A stretch of 64,000 bases of DNA from an uncultured Pigmentiphaga sp. (GCA_937891425.1 CALAGD010000098.1:1-64000), one strand, 5' to 3'; shown: positions 45,604 to 53,177, counted from the first letter of the stretch. Notes: a model not told the origin generated them from the letters alone. Program-made: numbers and translations.

Positions 45604-45659
45604 CCCAAGAAGGTCCAAATGCAATACAATGCAGGGGCAAACACCCTCCTTCAACCGTC

Positions 45660-46472
45660 ATGACCCGCGCATCGCAATCCGCAACTTCTGCCTCGATTCA
45701 GTCGGTAGCCGTAGCATTCGACATCCTCGAAGAGCTGGCGCGCGTCGGTTCGCCCATCGGCGTCAGCGACCTCGCACGCCGCCTCGGGCAAACCAAGGCG
45801 CGGGTGTTCCGCCACCTGAACAACCTTCGCGAACTCGGTTTCGTTTCGAAAGACGAAACAACAGACCGTTATCAGCTCGGGTGGAAAATCTACCGTCTCG
45901 GCATGTCGGTGGCCGAGAATTTTGGCCTGCGCCGTGTCGCGCACCGGTATCTCAGACGCCTCAGTGAAGAAACACAGCAGACAGCCCTGCTTACGATGCC
46001 TGCCAACACCGACGTCATCGTGATCGACGCGGTGCAAAGCAGCCAGCACATCGCCATCACCGTGCGCCCTGGCGCCGTCATTCCGGCTGCCACCTCTGCC
46101 CTGGGCCGCGCCATACTCGCCTTCGCATCCGACGACATGGTCGAGCTGACCCTGTCGCGGCCGCTGGACCAGCTTACCGAACACACGCTTACCAACGTCG
46201 AGGAAATACAGGCCCGCCTGCAGCTGATCCGCGAGCACTGGTACGAAGTGGCCGTCGCCGAGCGCCTGTTGGGCATCGCCGCGCTTGCCGCACCGGTATT
46301 CGATCACCAGAACCGGGTCTGCGGCTCAATCGCAATCGTCGCTTCACAATCGGTCATCGATGCAACACCAGATCCGCTGCTCATTGCGCAGGTGCAGTCG
46401 GCCGCCCGCGACATTTCCAGGGAGCTGCGCTCCACCGCATGGAAGGACGTCAGAATACCTGCAACACCGTAG
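45660..46472 (+). CDS. tphR: IclR-family regulator of the terephthalate cluster (TphR-like)
   Basis: A 270-residue IclR protein. The N-terminal winged helix includes AFDILEELARVGSPIGVSDL, then RRLGQTKARVFRHLNNLREL. The C-terminal effector domain follows with LLTMPANTDVIVIDAV and HIAITVRPGAVIPAATSALG, typical of the family. It is divergent from tphA2A3BA1 and lies just ahead of the receptor gene tphC. In Comamonas sp. E6, TphR is also an IclR-family protein that activates the tph operon with terephthalate. A small promoter lies upstream (TACAAT at 45625-45630). Confidence 0.82.
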   Translation: MTRASQSATSASIQSVAVAFDILEELARVGSPIGVSDLARRLGQTKARVFRHLNNLRELGFVSKDETTDRYQLGWKIYRLGMSVAENFGLRRVAHRYLRRLSEETQQTALLTMPANTDVIVIDAVQSSQHIAITVRPGAVIPAATSALGRAILAFASDDMVELTLSRPLDQLTEHTLTNVEEIQARLQLIREHWYEVAVAERLLGIAALAAPVFDHQNRVCGSIAIVASQSVIDATPDPLLIAQVQSAARDISRELRSTAWKDVRIPATP

Positions 46473-46862
46473 CCCATCAGCAAACGCTCATGTCCAAACA
46501 TATGCCGGTTTCGCGGCGTGAGCACTGTGCCAGGAACAACGCCACCAGGAAAACACCGCTGTAGCAAGAATGAATGAATGAATGATCATTCAAATTTGCG
46601 TCGGTACATCGAGCACATGAGTACCCGACACCAGCACACCCTGCTCATGGCCGGCATCCCATGACGCTCCCGAATCATGTCGTTTCCTGATGCGAAATGG
46701 TGCCATTCGGTGCATCGGAATGATTATTTCATTCATTTGTTAGAACATTGGGGTTTACTACGTCCCTGTGGATGCGCGACCGTGCGCTTCATGGGAGGGA
46801 TTTTTTCAGCAGAACGGCCTGCGCGACCGCTGGGCGGTCCGGGCCACCAACGGAGGCAGACA
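46473..46862 (+). promoter_or_regulatory. Upstream region of tphC with three inverted repeats
   Basis: This 390-base gap is AT-rich in the middle and holds no gene. Three perfect inverted repeats lie in it: TGAATGATCATTCA at 46579-46592 (set in a GAAT tandem repeat), AATGG-TG-CCATT at 46696-46707, and GAATGA-N5-TCATTC at 46718-46734. The first and third share the same half-sites GAATGA and TCATTC, with spacing 0 and 5. A ribosome site GGAGG at 46852-46856 serves tphC. They may bind a regulator of the receptor gene, maybe different from TphR, since the half-sites do not resemble the CGATAC boxes at tphA2/tphR. Confidence 0.5.
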
Positions 46863-47969
46863 ATGAACCCGATCCATTCCAACCATGCACGAATTCCCGA
46901 AACACGGCACGAGGCGAACCCCACAGGTGGGCATGCGCCCGGGCGCCTGCACGCATGGATCCGAAACGCTGTCGCGGCGACCCTTCCGGCCCTGAAACGC
47001 CTGGGTGCCGCCGGGCTGGGCCTCGCCCTGGCATCGGCCGCGGTGGCCGCGGAGGGCAGCGACACCGCCAGCTACCCGAACAAGCCCGTACGGGTGATCG
47101 TGGCCTACGCCCCTGGCGGCGCCAACGACATCGTCGCCCGTGTTTACGCCGATGCCCTCGGCCAGCATCTGGGCCAGCCCTTCGTGGTAGAAAACCGCTC
47201 GGGCGCGAGCGGCATTACCGGAACCGAAGCCGCTGCCCGTGCTCCAGCCGACGGGTACACCCTGCTGCTCGGCGCTGGTGGCACCATGACCATCAACCCC
47301 GGCCTGTTCCAGAAGCTGCCATACGACCCCCTCACCAGTTTCGAGCCGGTCGGCATGCTGGCCAGCGCCCCGCTGGTGCTGGTCGTTCCGCCCAGCCTGC
47401 CCGTGAAATCTGTCCAGGAACTTCTTGACCATGCGCGCAAGGCGCCCCAGGGCATCACCTTCGCATCGCCGGGCGCCGGTACACCCCTGCACCTGGCGGG
47501 TGAACTGTTCGCACGCTCGTCGAACCTTCAGGTAACCCACATTCCCTACCGCGGCAGTACTCCCGCCCTGACCGACCTCATTGCCGGACGGGTCGACATG
47601 ATGTTCGACGTTGTCGGCAGCTCGATGCAGTTCATCCAGGACCAGCGCCTGCGGCCGCTCGCCGTCAGCAGCGCCCAGCGCAGCCGCTACCTGCCCGACG
47701 TGCCTACGGTACAGGAACAGGGCATTCCCGACTTCGATGTCACCAGCTGGTTCGCCTTCTTTGCACCCGCCGGCACGCCCGCACCCATCGTCGAAAAACT
47801 CAACCAGGCCATCAGCCAGATCGCGCAATCCGACGCCATTCGCGACCGGCTTGCTCCGCTGGGCATGGAACCGGCCAGTTCGACTCCGGCCCAGCTGCGC
47901 GAAATGGTCCGCGCCGAAAAAGACAAATGGGCCCGCGTCATTGCCGAAGCGAAGGTCACCGTCAACTAG
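46863..47969 (+). CDS. tphC: Terephthalate-type TTT periplasmic receptor (TphC-like, Bug family)
   Basis: A 368-residue Bug/TctC receptor with a long N-terminal leader before the signal peptide core (RLGAAGLGLALASAAVAAEG, about residues 46-65). The start ATG at 46863 follows GGAGG by six bases. Mature motifs are YPNKPVRVIVAYAPGGANDI and the ligand loop GASGITGTEAAARAPADGY, then VPTVQEQGIPDFDVTS. TphC in Comamonas binds terephthalate and hands it to TctA/TctB-like membrane proteins coded elsewhere; none is in this window. It lies right after tphR. The ligand is inferred from the cluster; Bug sequences alone do not show it. Confidence 0.8.
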   Translation: MNPIHSNHARIPETRHEANPTGGHAPGRLHAWIRNAVAATLPALKRLGAAGLGLALASAAVAAEGSDTASYPNKPVRVIVAYAPGGANDIVARVYADALGQHLGQPFVVENRSGASGITGTEAAARAPADGYTLLLGAGGTMTINPGLFQKLPYDPLTSFEPVGMLASAPLVLVVPPSLPVKSVQELLDHARKAPQGITFASPGAGTPLHLAGELFARSSNLQVTHIPYRGSTPALTDLIAGRVDMMFDVVGSSMQFIQDQRLRPLAVSSAQRSRYLPDVPTVQEQGIPDFDVTSWFAFFAPAGTPAPIVEKLNQAISQIAQSDAIRDRLAPLGMEPASSTPAQLREMVRAEKDKWARVIAEAKVTVN

Positions 47970-48119
47970 ACGAGCCCGCCCCTGCCGGCAGCCCTTGTGC
48001 GGCGTCCGGGCCGGTTTCCGGGAATTTACCCCTATGCTTTCCCGGCAATGACGGCTATCGTGTTCCCTGACTTCGTTTCGCTGTCGCGTCGCGAAGTGGT
48101 ACACGCGCACAACGACCCC

Positions 48120-48157
48120 GTCAGCCAGTGAAGCCGCTGTTGCGTCTCCTGGCTGAC
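48120..48157 (+). repeat. Perfect 9-base inverted repeat upstream of the universal stress gene
   Basis: GTCAGCCAG at 48120-48128 and CTGGCTGAC at 48149-48157 form a perfect inverted repeat with a 20-base loop, ending 20 bases before the universal stress protein start. It could be an RNA hairpin that controls translation or an operator. No T-run follows, so a terminator is unlikely. Confidence 0.5.
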
Positions 48158-48176
48158 CACGATTCGCGAGGCCCGC

Positions 48177-49031
48177 ATGAACAAGGTAATAGCTTGCATC
48201 AACGGTGCATCGAACAGCACGACCGTTTGCGATTACGCGATCTGGGCGGCGCAACGGCTGCAGGCCCCGCTCGAGTTCTTGCATGTCATCGAGCAGCAGC
48301 CCGACCGCGCACTCATCCACGATCTGAGCGGAAGCGTCGGACTCGGAGCCCAGGAAATCCTGCTTGCCGAACTTACCCAGCTCGACGAACAGAACTCCAA
48401 GATCGCTGAAGAACAGGCCGAGAAGATCCTCGAGGCCGCGTTGCAGTACAGCCACAGCAAGGGCGTAGACGGGGCATCCACCCGACGGCGCCTGGGCATC
48501 CTGGCGGAAGTCCTGCTTGAGCTGCAGGACGACACGCGGCTCGTCGTCCTCGGGCAACGTCCGCAGCCTGGCGGGGTTTCCCGGCTCACGCTCGACCTCA
48601 ACGTAGAGCGCGTGGTGCGATCGCTGCAGAAACCCGTGCTGGTCGCCACCAGCAAGTACACCGAACCCAGCCATTTCGCCATTGCGTTCGACGGCAGCCC
48701 GACGGGATGCAAGATGATCGAGCGCGTGGCTGCCAGCCCGCTGCTGCAGAACCTGCCCTGCCACATCATCACGGCCGGCAACCCCACCAGCAGTGGCGCG
48801 CAGCAGCTCGAGTGGGCCCGTACCACGCTTGCCGACGCCGGGTTCGCCGTCAGCGTCATACAGCAACCGGGCGACGCCCAGACCGTGCTGCACTCCGCAA
48901 TCTCGGCCAATCACATCGACCTGCTCGTTATGGGAGCTTACGGACACTCCCGCATCCGCGAGTTCATCGTAGGCAGTACGACCACCACCATGCTGCGCAC
49001 CAGCCCTGTGCCGGTCCTGATCCTGCGCTAG
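48177..49031 (+). CDS. Tandem universal stress protein (two Usp domains)
   Basis: A 284-residue cytoplasmic protein with two Usp domains. The first starts MNKVIACINGASNSTTVCDYA and ends near residue 155 with VVRSLQKPVLVATSKYTEPS. The second (about 160-284) has the ATP-binding-like end LLVMGAYGHSRIREFIVGST and TSPVPVLILR, the G-x2-G-x9-G(S/T) pattern of ATP-binding Usp. The first domain has a weaker version of it (VVLGQRPQPGGVSRLT). Tandem Usps are induced by stress and growth arrest. It is located just after tphC, but a link to terephthalate use is not shown. Confidence 0.88.
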   Translation: MNKVIACINGASNSTTVCDYAIWAAQRLQAPLEFLHVIEQQPDRALIHDLSGSVGLGAQEILLAELTQLDEQNSKIAEEQAEKILEAALQYSHSKGVDGASTRRRLGILAEVLLELQDDTRLVVLGQRPQPGGVSRLTLDLNVERVVRSLQKPVLVATSKYTEPSHFAIAFDGSPTGCKMIERVAASPLLQNLPCHIITAGNPTSSGAQQLEWARTTLADAGFAVSVIQQPGDAQTVLHSAISANHIDLLVMGAYGHSRIREFIVGSTTTTMLRTSPVPVLILR

Positions 49032-49198
49032 GCGGTCTGCTACACTCGGACGGGCCCGGTAGCGGGCCCCCTCCGGGAGTGTCGAATCTTCGTGCCGACA
49101 GGCACTTGCCCAGGTCGTCGGTTCTCGGCACCCGACTGCCGCCCCCGCGTCCAGGTCTTCAGCGCGGCGGTACCCGCTTGCCGCCGTGTCGCTACGTC

Positions 49199-49915
49199 AT
49201 GAACGAATTCACCATCATCGTCATCGCCACCTCCGTCTTCCTCGCAGTCGTCAGCCAGCTGTTGACCGGGTTCGGGTTCGCCATGGTGCTCATTCCCCTG
49301 CTCATGCTGGTCACCGGTCCGGCCGAGGCGGTCGTGGCGTCCAACGTGATGGGAACCGTGCTCAGCACCTACCTGCTGTTCCACGACCGGGCCTACGTCG
49401 ACCGGCACAAGGCACTCAGCCTGCTGGGCTGGTCGGCTGTGGGGCTGCCGCTCGGGGTGGCTGCGCTTTCCTGGTTGCCCGCACCCGTGCTGAAGTGGGT
49501 CATCGTGTGCGTCGTACTGGGGGCGCTATGCATCGTGGCGCTGAACATGGCACTGCCAAACAACCGCGCCACCACTGCGGTAGCCGGGCTGCTGAGCGGC
49601 AGTCTCTTTACCTCCACCGGCGTCAACGGGCCACCTCTGGTTGCGTACATTCGCGCCAACAACTATTCGGTTCGTGAGTATCGGGGAACGCTGACCGCTG
49701 TTTTCTGCGCACAGGGGTGGCTGGGGTTGGCCATGCTGGCCGTGGCCGGCAAGATTGGCTCCGGTGCCCTGGGGCCCGCGCTGATCGGCCTGATCATCAT
49801 GCCAGTCGGCTTCCTTGTGGGCCACCGACTGTTCCGGCACATTGATGCGCACAAGCTGCGCATCGGCATCAGCCTGATGCTGGTGCTGGCGGTGGTGTCG
49901 GTCATCATGCGCTAG
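49199..49915 (+). CDS. TauE/SafE-family membrane permease
   Basis: A 238-residue inner-membrane protein of about eight hydrophobic segments. Signs of the TauE/SafE family are the N-terminal SQLLTGFGFAMVLIPLLML, GLPLGVAALSWLPAP, and the duplicated second half with LLSGSLFTSTGVNGPPLVAYI. Members export sulfite, sulfonates or organic acids, and many are uncharacterised. The ATG at 49199 lies 167 bases after the Usp gene. The substrate is unknown, though a position between aromatic-acid clusters is suggestive. Confidence 0.85.
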   Translation: MNEFTIIVIATSVFLAVVSQLLTGFGFAMVLIPLLMLVTGPAEAVVASNVMGTVLSTYLLFHDRAYVDRHKALSLLGWSAVGLPLGVAALSWLPAPVLKWVIVCVVLGALCIVALNMALPNNRATTAVAGLLSGSLFTSTGVNGPPLVAYIRANNYSVREYRGTLTAVFCAQGWLGLAMLAVAGKIGSGALGPALIGLIIMPVGFLVGHRLFRHIDAHKLRIGISLMLVLAVVSVIMR

Positions 49916-49952
49916 CCGCCGCACCGCGCCACAGCCCCCGCCAGCGCGGCGG
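49916..49952. terminator. Possible terminator between the TauE/SafE and class II aldolase genes
   Basis: CCGCCGC at 49916-49922 and GCGGCGG at 49946-49952 form a 7-base GC-only stem with a 23-base loop, in the gap between two convergent genes. No T-run follows, so it would be Rho-aided or inactive. Confidence 0.25.
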
Positions 49953-49991
49953 ACGCGATGCCCTGGCGACCCGGCGCACCGTGCCTTGCCG

Positions 49992-50798
49992 TTACAGCCT
50001 GTACCCCGGATCGAGCCGATCAGCGAGACGGCGCAGTGCGGGCCACTCAAGGTTGCCCAGGGGGCTGATTGCGCCCCGATGCTCGCTGGTTGGCCCCTTG
50101 TGGAACCCCCTGCGTGCAACCTGCTCGGCAACCTCACGCGGCGGCACCGTATAGGGCCGGCCAGCAGCGAGAATATCCATTTGCGCCTGGCAGGCTTTTT
50201 CGAGGTGCCACATCTTGCTGAACGCCTGGCCGATGCTGTGGCCCACCACCAGCGTGCCGTGGTTGCGCAGGATCAGCACATCGTTGTCACCGAGGTCGCG
50301 AGCGATGCGCTCCCGTTCGTCCAGATCGACGGCCAGGCCCTCCGAAGCATGGTATCCCACCCTGCCGGTAAACAGCATGGCGTGCTGGGTAAGCGGCAGC
50401 AGGCCTTCTTCCAGCGCCGATACCGCCATGCCCGCCCGCGTATGCAGGTGCATGACGCAATTGGCATCCGGGCGTGCGGCATGCACCGCGCTATGGATCA
50501 CGAACCCGGCCCGGTGCACCGGATGCGGCGAATCGTCAACCTTGTTGCCGTCCAGGTCAATCTTGATCAGGTTGGATGCCGTGATTTCTTCGAAAGCCAG
50601 CCCGAAAGGATTCAGCAGATAGTGGTGGTCGCTGTTGGGAACACGGGCCGAGATGTGGGTGTAGACAAGATCGGTCCAGCCGAAGTGCGCCACCAGCCGA
50701 TAGCAGGCAGCCAGGTCGATCCGCACCTCCCATTCGGCCGGGTCCATGCCATCGGGCACCGGCCATCTGCTCGTGTCCGCGTCATCGATTTGCCGCAT
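49992..50798 (-). CDS. Class II aldolase/adducin family protein
   Basis: A 268-residue zinc-dependent protein of the class II aldolase/adducin fold. The N-terminal part YRLVAHFGWTDLVYTHISARV, then the zinc ligands in MHLHTRAG and the later His in ILRNHGTLVVG, are typical of fuculose-phosphate aldolase-like proteins. Many bacterial members split or decarboxylate hydroxy acids and ketoacids. It lies after the SDR-fold gene (32 bases) in the same direction and may act in the same pathway. No sugar kinase or isomerase is adjacent, so the substrate is open. Confidence 0.85.
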   Translation of the reverse strand: MRQIDDADTSRWPVPDGMDPAEWEVRIDLAACYRLVAHFGWTDLVYTHISARVPNSDHHYLLNPFGLAFEEITASNLIKIDLDGNKVDDSPHPVHRAGFVIHSAVHAARPDANCVMHLHTRAGMAVSALEEGLLPLTQHAMLFTGRVGYHASEGLAVDLDERERIARDLGDNDVLILRNHGTLVVGHSIGQAFSKMWHLEKACQAQMDILAAGRPYTVPPREVAEQVARRGFHKGPTSEHRGAISPLGNLEWPALRRLADRLDPGYRL

Positions 50799-50830
50799 GG
50801 CCTTCCCCCCTTTTCGCGTGTCGTGCGTTC

Positions 50831-51616
50831 TCAGATGACCGGCGTTGCGCAGCCATCCATGGGAATGATGGCGCCCGAGACGTAGCTTGCCCAGTCGGAC
50901 GCCAGGAACATGGCCACGGCGGCGATCTCTTCAGGCTGCGCCATGCGGCCCATGGGAATCTCGCGGATCCGCTCGGCAAGCACTTCTTCCCGGCTGCGAC
51001 CGGCTGCGCGGGCTTCCACTTCGATGCCCTCTTCCAGCCGGGTGGTGTACGTCAGGCCCGGGTTGATCGCGTTCACCCGGACACCCTTGTCCGCATACGC
51101 ACGCGCGTACCCGACCGTCGTCAGCATCAGGGCCGCATTGGCCGACCCGCCCGCAATATGGTGCGGCGTGGCCCGGCGTCCGCCCTGACCGATGATGTTC
51201 ACGATGCTGCCGTGGCTGCGATGAGCCATGCGCTTGATGACCGGATCGATGGCGTGCACATAGGTGAAGTACTTGGCCTGCATAGCCTGCTGGAAGGCAG
51301 CGGCATCCAGGTCTTCAGGCGCATAGCGCCGCGCGGCCCCGGCAGAGTTCACCAGAACATCGATCGGTGCCACCTCATGCTCGACCCGTGCCACCACGTC
51401 GGCCGCCGCTTCAGGATCGACCAGATCGGCCGGGATGGTGATCAGTTGCAGCCCTTCGTCCTCGAACTGGCTACGCGCGGCGGACAGATTCGCCTCGCTG
51501 CGCGACACCCCCACGACACGCGCACCGGCACGTGCGAACGCCAGTGCGCACGCCAGCCCAATGCCCTTGCTGGCACCAGTAACCAGCACGCATTTCGATG
51601 AAAAATCGATCTTCAA
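50831..51616 (-). CDS. SDR-fold protein lacking the Ser-Tyr-Lys catalytic residues
   Basis: A 261-residue short-chain dehydrogenase-fold protein. A TTG start at 51616 is chosen because AGGAGG lies five bases ahead (51622-51627) and the product then begins KIDFSSKCVLVTGASKGIG, at the usual distance from the NAD-binding loop. ATG codons at 51670 and 51649 are alternatives. LVTGASKGIG is the nucleotide-binding motif and NPGLTYTTR the PG loop. The active-site region reads IIGQGGRRATPHHIAGGSAN: the catalytic Ser, Tyr and Lys of classical SDRs are not there (N160 is in place of Lys). It may bind a cofactor or substrate without acting as a normal dehydrogenase. The class II aldolase gene follows. 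Confidence 0.8.
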   Translation of the reverse strand: MKIDFSSKCVLVTGASKGIGLACALAFARAGARVVGVSRSEANLSAARSQFEDEGLQLITIPADLVDPEAAADVVARVEHEVAPIDVLVNSAGAARRYAPEDLDAAAFQQAMQAKYFTYVHAIDPVIKRMAHRSHGSIVNIIGQGGRRATPHHIAGGSANAALMLTTVGYARAYADKGVRVNAINPGLTYTTRLEEGIEVEARAAGRSREEVLAERIREIPMGRMAQPEEIAAVAMFLASDWASYVSGAIIPMDGCATPVI

Positions 51617-51621
51617 GGCCT

Positions 51622-51627
51622 CCTCCT
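51622..51627 (-). promoter_or_regulatory. Shine-Dalgarno site deciding a TTG start
   Basis: AGGAGG at 51627-51622 lies five bases before TTG (51616-51614). It is the best ribosome site for the SDR-fold gene and lies inside the frame between the upstream ATG codons and the fold, so it argues against an ATG start. Confidence 0.55.
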
Positions 51628-51694
51628 CCCCAGGTTCCACTGATTTCATCCAGTCATTCTGGTATTGCACACCACAGTGTTCCCACCGGCCCGC

Positions 51695-52672
51695 TCAGGC
51701 AGGCGGGAGACCACGCACGATTTCGACGTCAACATGGCCAGCCAGGCTGGCACGGAACGCATCCATCCCCTCTGGCTGGTAGGGGGCACCGCAGCGTACG
51801 TGCACCACGCAGCGCCCACGTGACGCTTCCGCTGCCAGGTGCTGCAACAGGGTGTCGCCGGTCTCGCTGCTCTGCCATCCCTGCACGACGGCATCGCGGC
51901 GCGCCATGGCCAGGATCTCGGCGGGTACATCCTGGTGCACGATCAGATCCGCCTCATTCAGCGCCCGCAACCCCTGCAAGGTCAGGAATGCGGCCCGCCC
52001 GGGGCCCGCCCCCATGAAGATGATGCGCCCGTGCACGACCGGCTCGCTTTTCAGGGCAGCCTGCAGTACGGTCTCGGCTTCCCCGGTGCGGCCATGCTGC
52101 ACCAGCGACGCCACCGGCCCATCGAACAGCCAGTCGTAGAACCGACGTCGCTGTCCCAAATCCGCATAGCGATTCCGGATGGCATCGCGGTACTTGGCCG
52201 CCAGCTGCGCCAGCTCGCCTACCGAGTGGTCGAACAGGGCCTCGATCCGTTCGCGCATGCACCGCGCGAGCACGGGTGCCGCGCCGGATGACGAGACGGC
52301 GATCATTACGGGTGCGCGGTTGACCACCGCCGGCACCTGAAACGACGACAGCTCCGGGTCGTCAACGACGTTACACCAGATACGACGCGCCTCGGCCGCT
52401 TCCGCCACGCGCCCGTTCACCGCACGATCGCTGGTGGCCGCGACCACCAGCCACATGCCATCGAGCCAGCCTGGCTGGAACTCGCCCAAGCGCAGCTGGA
52501 GACGGCCTTCGCGCTCGAGCTGCTGCAGCTCGGGAAGGTGCCGGGGTGCACCAACGACTACCTGTGCCCCGGCCTCAAGCAGGGCGCCGACCTTGCGCAG
52601 CGCCACCTGCCCCCCTCCCACCACCAGCACCGGACGCCCGGCCACATCGGCGTATATGGGGAATAGACTCAT
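51695..52672 (-). CDS. Siroheme synthase-like protein with truncated, degenerate methyltransferase domain
   Basis: A 325-residue product that begins MSLFPIYADVAGRPVLVVGG (ATG 52672), like the N-terminal precorrin-2 dehydrogenase/ferrochelatase half of CysG. The NAD loop VVGGGQVALRK and the following DDPELSSFQVPAVVNRAPVM match well. The C-terminal part starts like a CysG methyltransferase (IIFMGAGPGRAAFLTLQGLR) but ends about 110 residues later, where the usual domain has about 240. The SAM-binding Gly-Gly-Asp-Pro-Phe region is changed to VRCGAPYQPEG, and the last words are EIVRGLPPA. Methyl transfer is unlikely; the dehydrogenase/chelatase step may still work. Sulfite and nitrite reductase genes are not nearby. 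Confidence 0.82.
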   Translation of the reverse strand: MSLFPIYADVAGRPVLVVGGGQVALRKVGALLEAGAQVVVGAPRHLPELQQLEREGRLQLRLGEFQPGWLDGMWLVVAATSDRAVNGRVAEAAEARRIWCNVVDDPELSSFQVPAVVNRAPVMIAVSSSGAAPVLARCMRERIEALFDHSVGELAQLAAKYRDAIRNRYADLGQRRRFYDWLFDGPVASLVQHGRTGEAETVLQAALKSEPVVHGRIIFMGAGPGRAAFLTLQGLRALNEADLIVHQDVPAEILAMARRDAVVQGWQSSETGDTLLQHLAAEASRGRCVVHVRCGAPYQPEGMDAFRASLAGHVDVEIVRGLPPA

Positions 52673-52723
52673 GCAGTGATTATCCGACTTTCCCGCCGCC
52701 ATGACACCTGCCGGTCGCGCACG

Positions 52724-52751
52724 AAAAAGCCGCACCGGGTTGCGGTGCGGC
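52724..52751 (-). terminator. Rho-independent terminator after the CoA-ester aromatic operon
   Basis: On the minus strand, a perfect 8-base stem GCCGCACC/GGTGCGGC with a 7-base loop (52751-52729) is followed by five T. It lies about 30 bases after the stop of the Rid-like gene at 52782 and ends the leftward operon that starts at 58940. Confidence 0.85.
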
Positions 52752-52781
52752 CATGCTCACTGCTTCTTGATGACGTTGCGA

Positions 52782-53177
52782 TCAATCCTCAGGGATGACC
52801 GCGGTGGCTTCGATCTCGACCTTGGCGCGATCTTCGATGAGACCCGCCACCACGACCGCAGTCATCGTGATGTTGTACGAACCGATGATTTCGCGAAACG
52901 CCTGACCCACCTCTCGCGCCGAGTCGAGATACTCGCGCTTGTTGGTAATGTACCAGGTCATGCGCACGATATGTTCAGGCCGGGCGCCTGCCTCCTTGAG
53001 CACTGCCACGATGTTCAGCAGCGCCTGCCGCACCTGACCGGCGAAGTCATCCGTCTGAAAGACTTCGTTGGCGTCCCAGCCTACCATGCCGGACACAAAA
53101 ACCTGGCGCCCCTTGACGGCAACGCCGTTCGCATACCCTTTGGGGCGCGGCCAGCCGCTGGGAAGTAAGACTTGCAC
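52782..53177 (-). CDS. Rid-family protein (RidA-like) without the deaminase arginine
   Basis: A 131-residue Rid/YjgF-fold protein. A GTG start at 53177 is preferred; GGAG lies six bases ahead and the product then starts VQVLLPSGWPRPKGYANGV. In-frame upstream sequence (to 53432) is unlike the family. Family segments are FVSGMVGWDANEVFQTDD and NIVAVLKEAGARPEHIVRMTW. Where true RidA has the substrate Arg in its FPARSCVEV stretch, this protein has NITMTAVVV, with Thr in place of Arg. It therefore belongs to the Rid groups for which imine deaminase activity is not expected. It is the last gene of the ring-oxidation operon, 97 bases after the acyl-CoA dehydrogenase. Confidence 0.85.
   Translation of the reverse strand: MQVLLPSGWPRPKGYANGVAVKGRQVFVSGMVGWDANEVFQTDDFAGQVRQALLNIVAVLKEAGARPEHIVRMTWYITNKREYLDSAREVGQAFREIIGSYNITMTAVVVAGLIEDRAKVEIEATAVIPED

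Noticed and set aside
46570..46592. GAAT tandem repeat as a CRISPR or phase-variable tract
   Set aside because: Only about three units, no spacers, and not within a coding region; more likely part of an operator.
46806..48947. Very long open frame (713 codons) on the minus strand over tphC and the Usp gene
   Set aside because: It lies opposite two well-recognised genes, its translation has no family character, and long antisense frames are common at this GC content. The same holds for long frames at 194-3201, 23911-26289 and 57378-59030 on the plus strand.
51600..51700. Frameshift as the cause of the short siroheme-synthase methyltransferase domain
   Set aside because: I read on after the stop in the minus strand; there is only the ribosome site and start of the next gene, with no remaining methyltransferase sequence.
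52782..53177. Calling the Rid protein an enamine/imine deaminase
   Set aside because: The arginine required for that activity in RidA aligns with Thr here.
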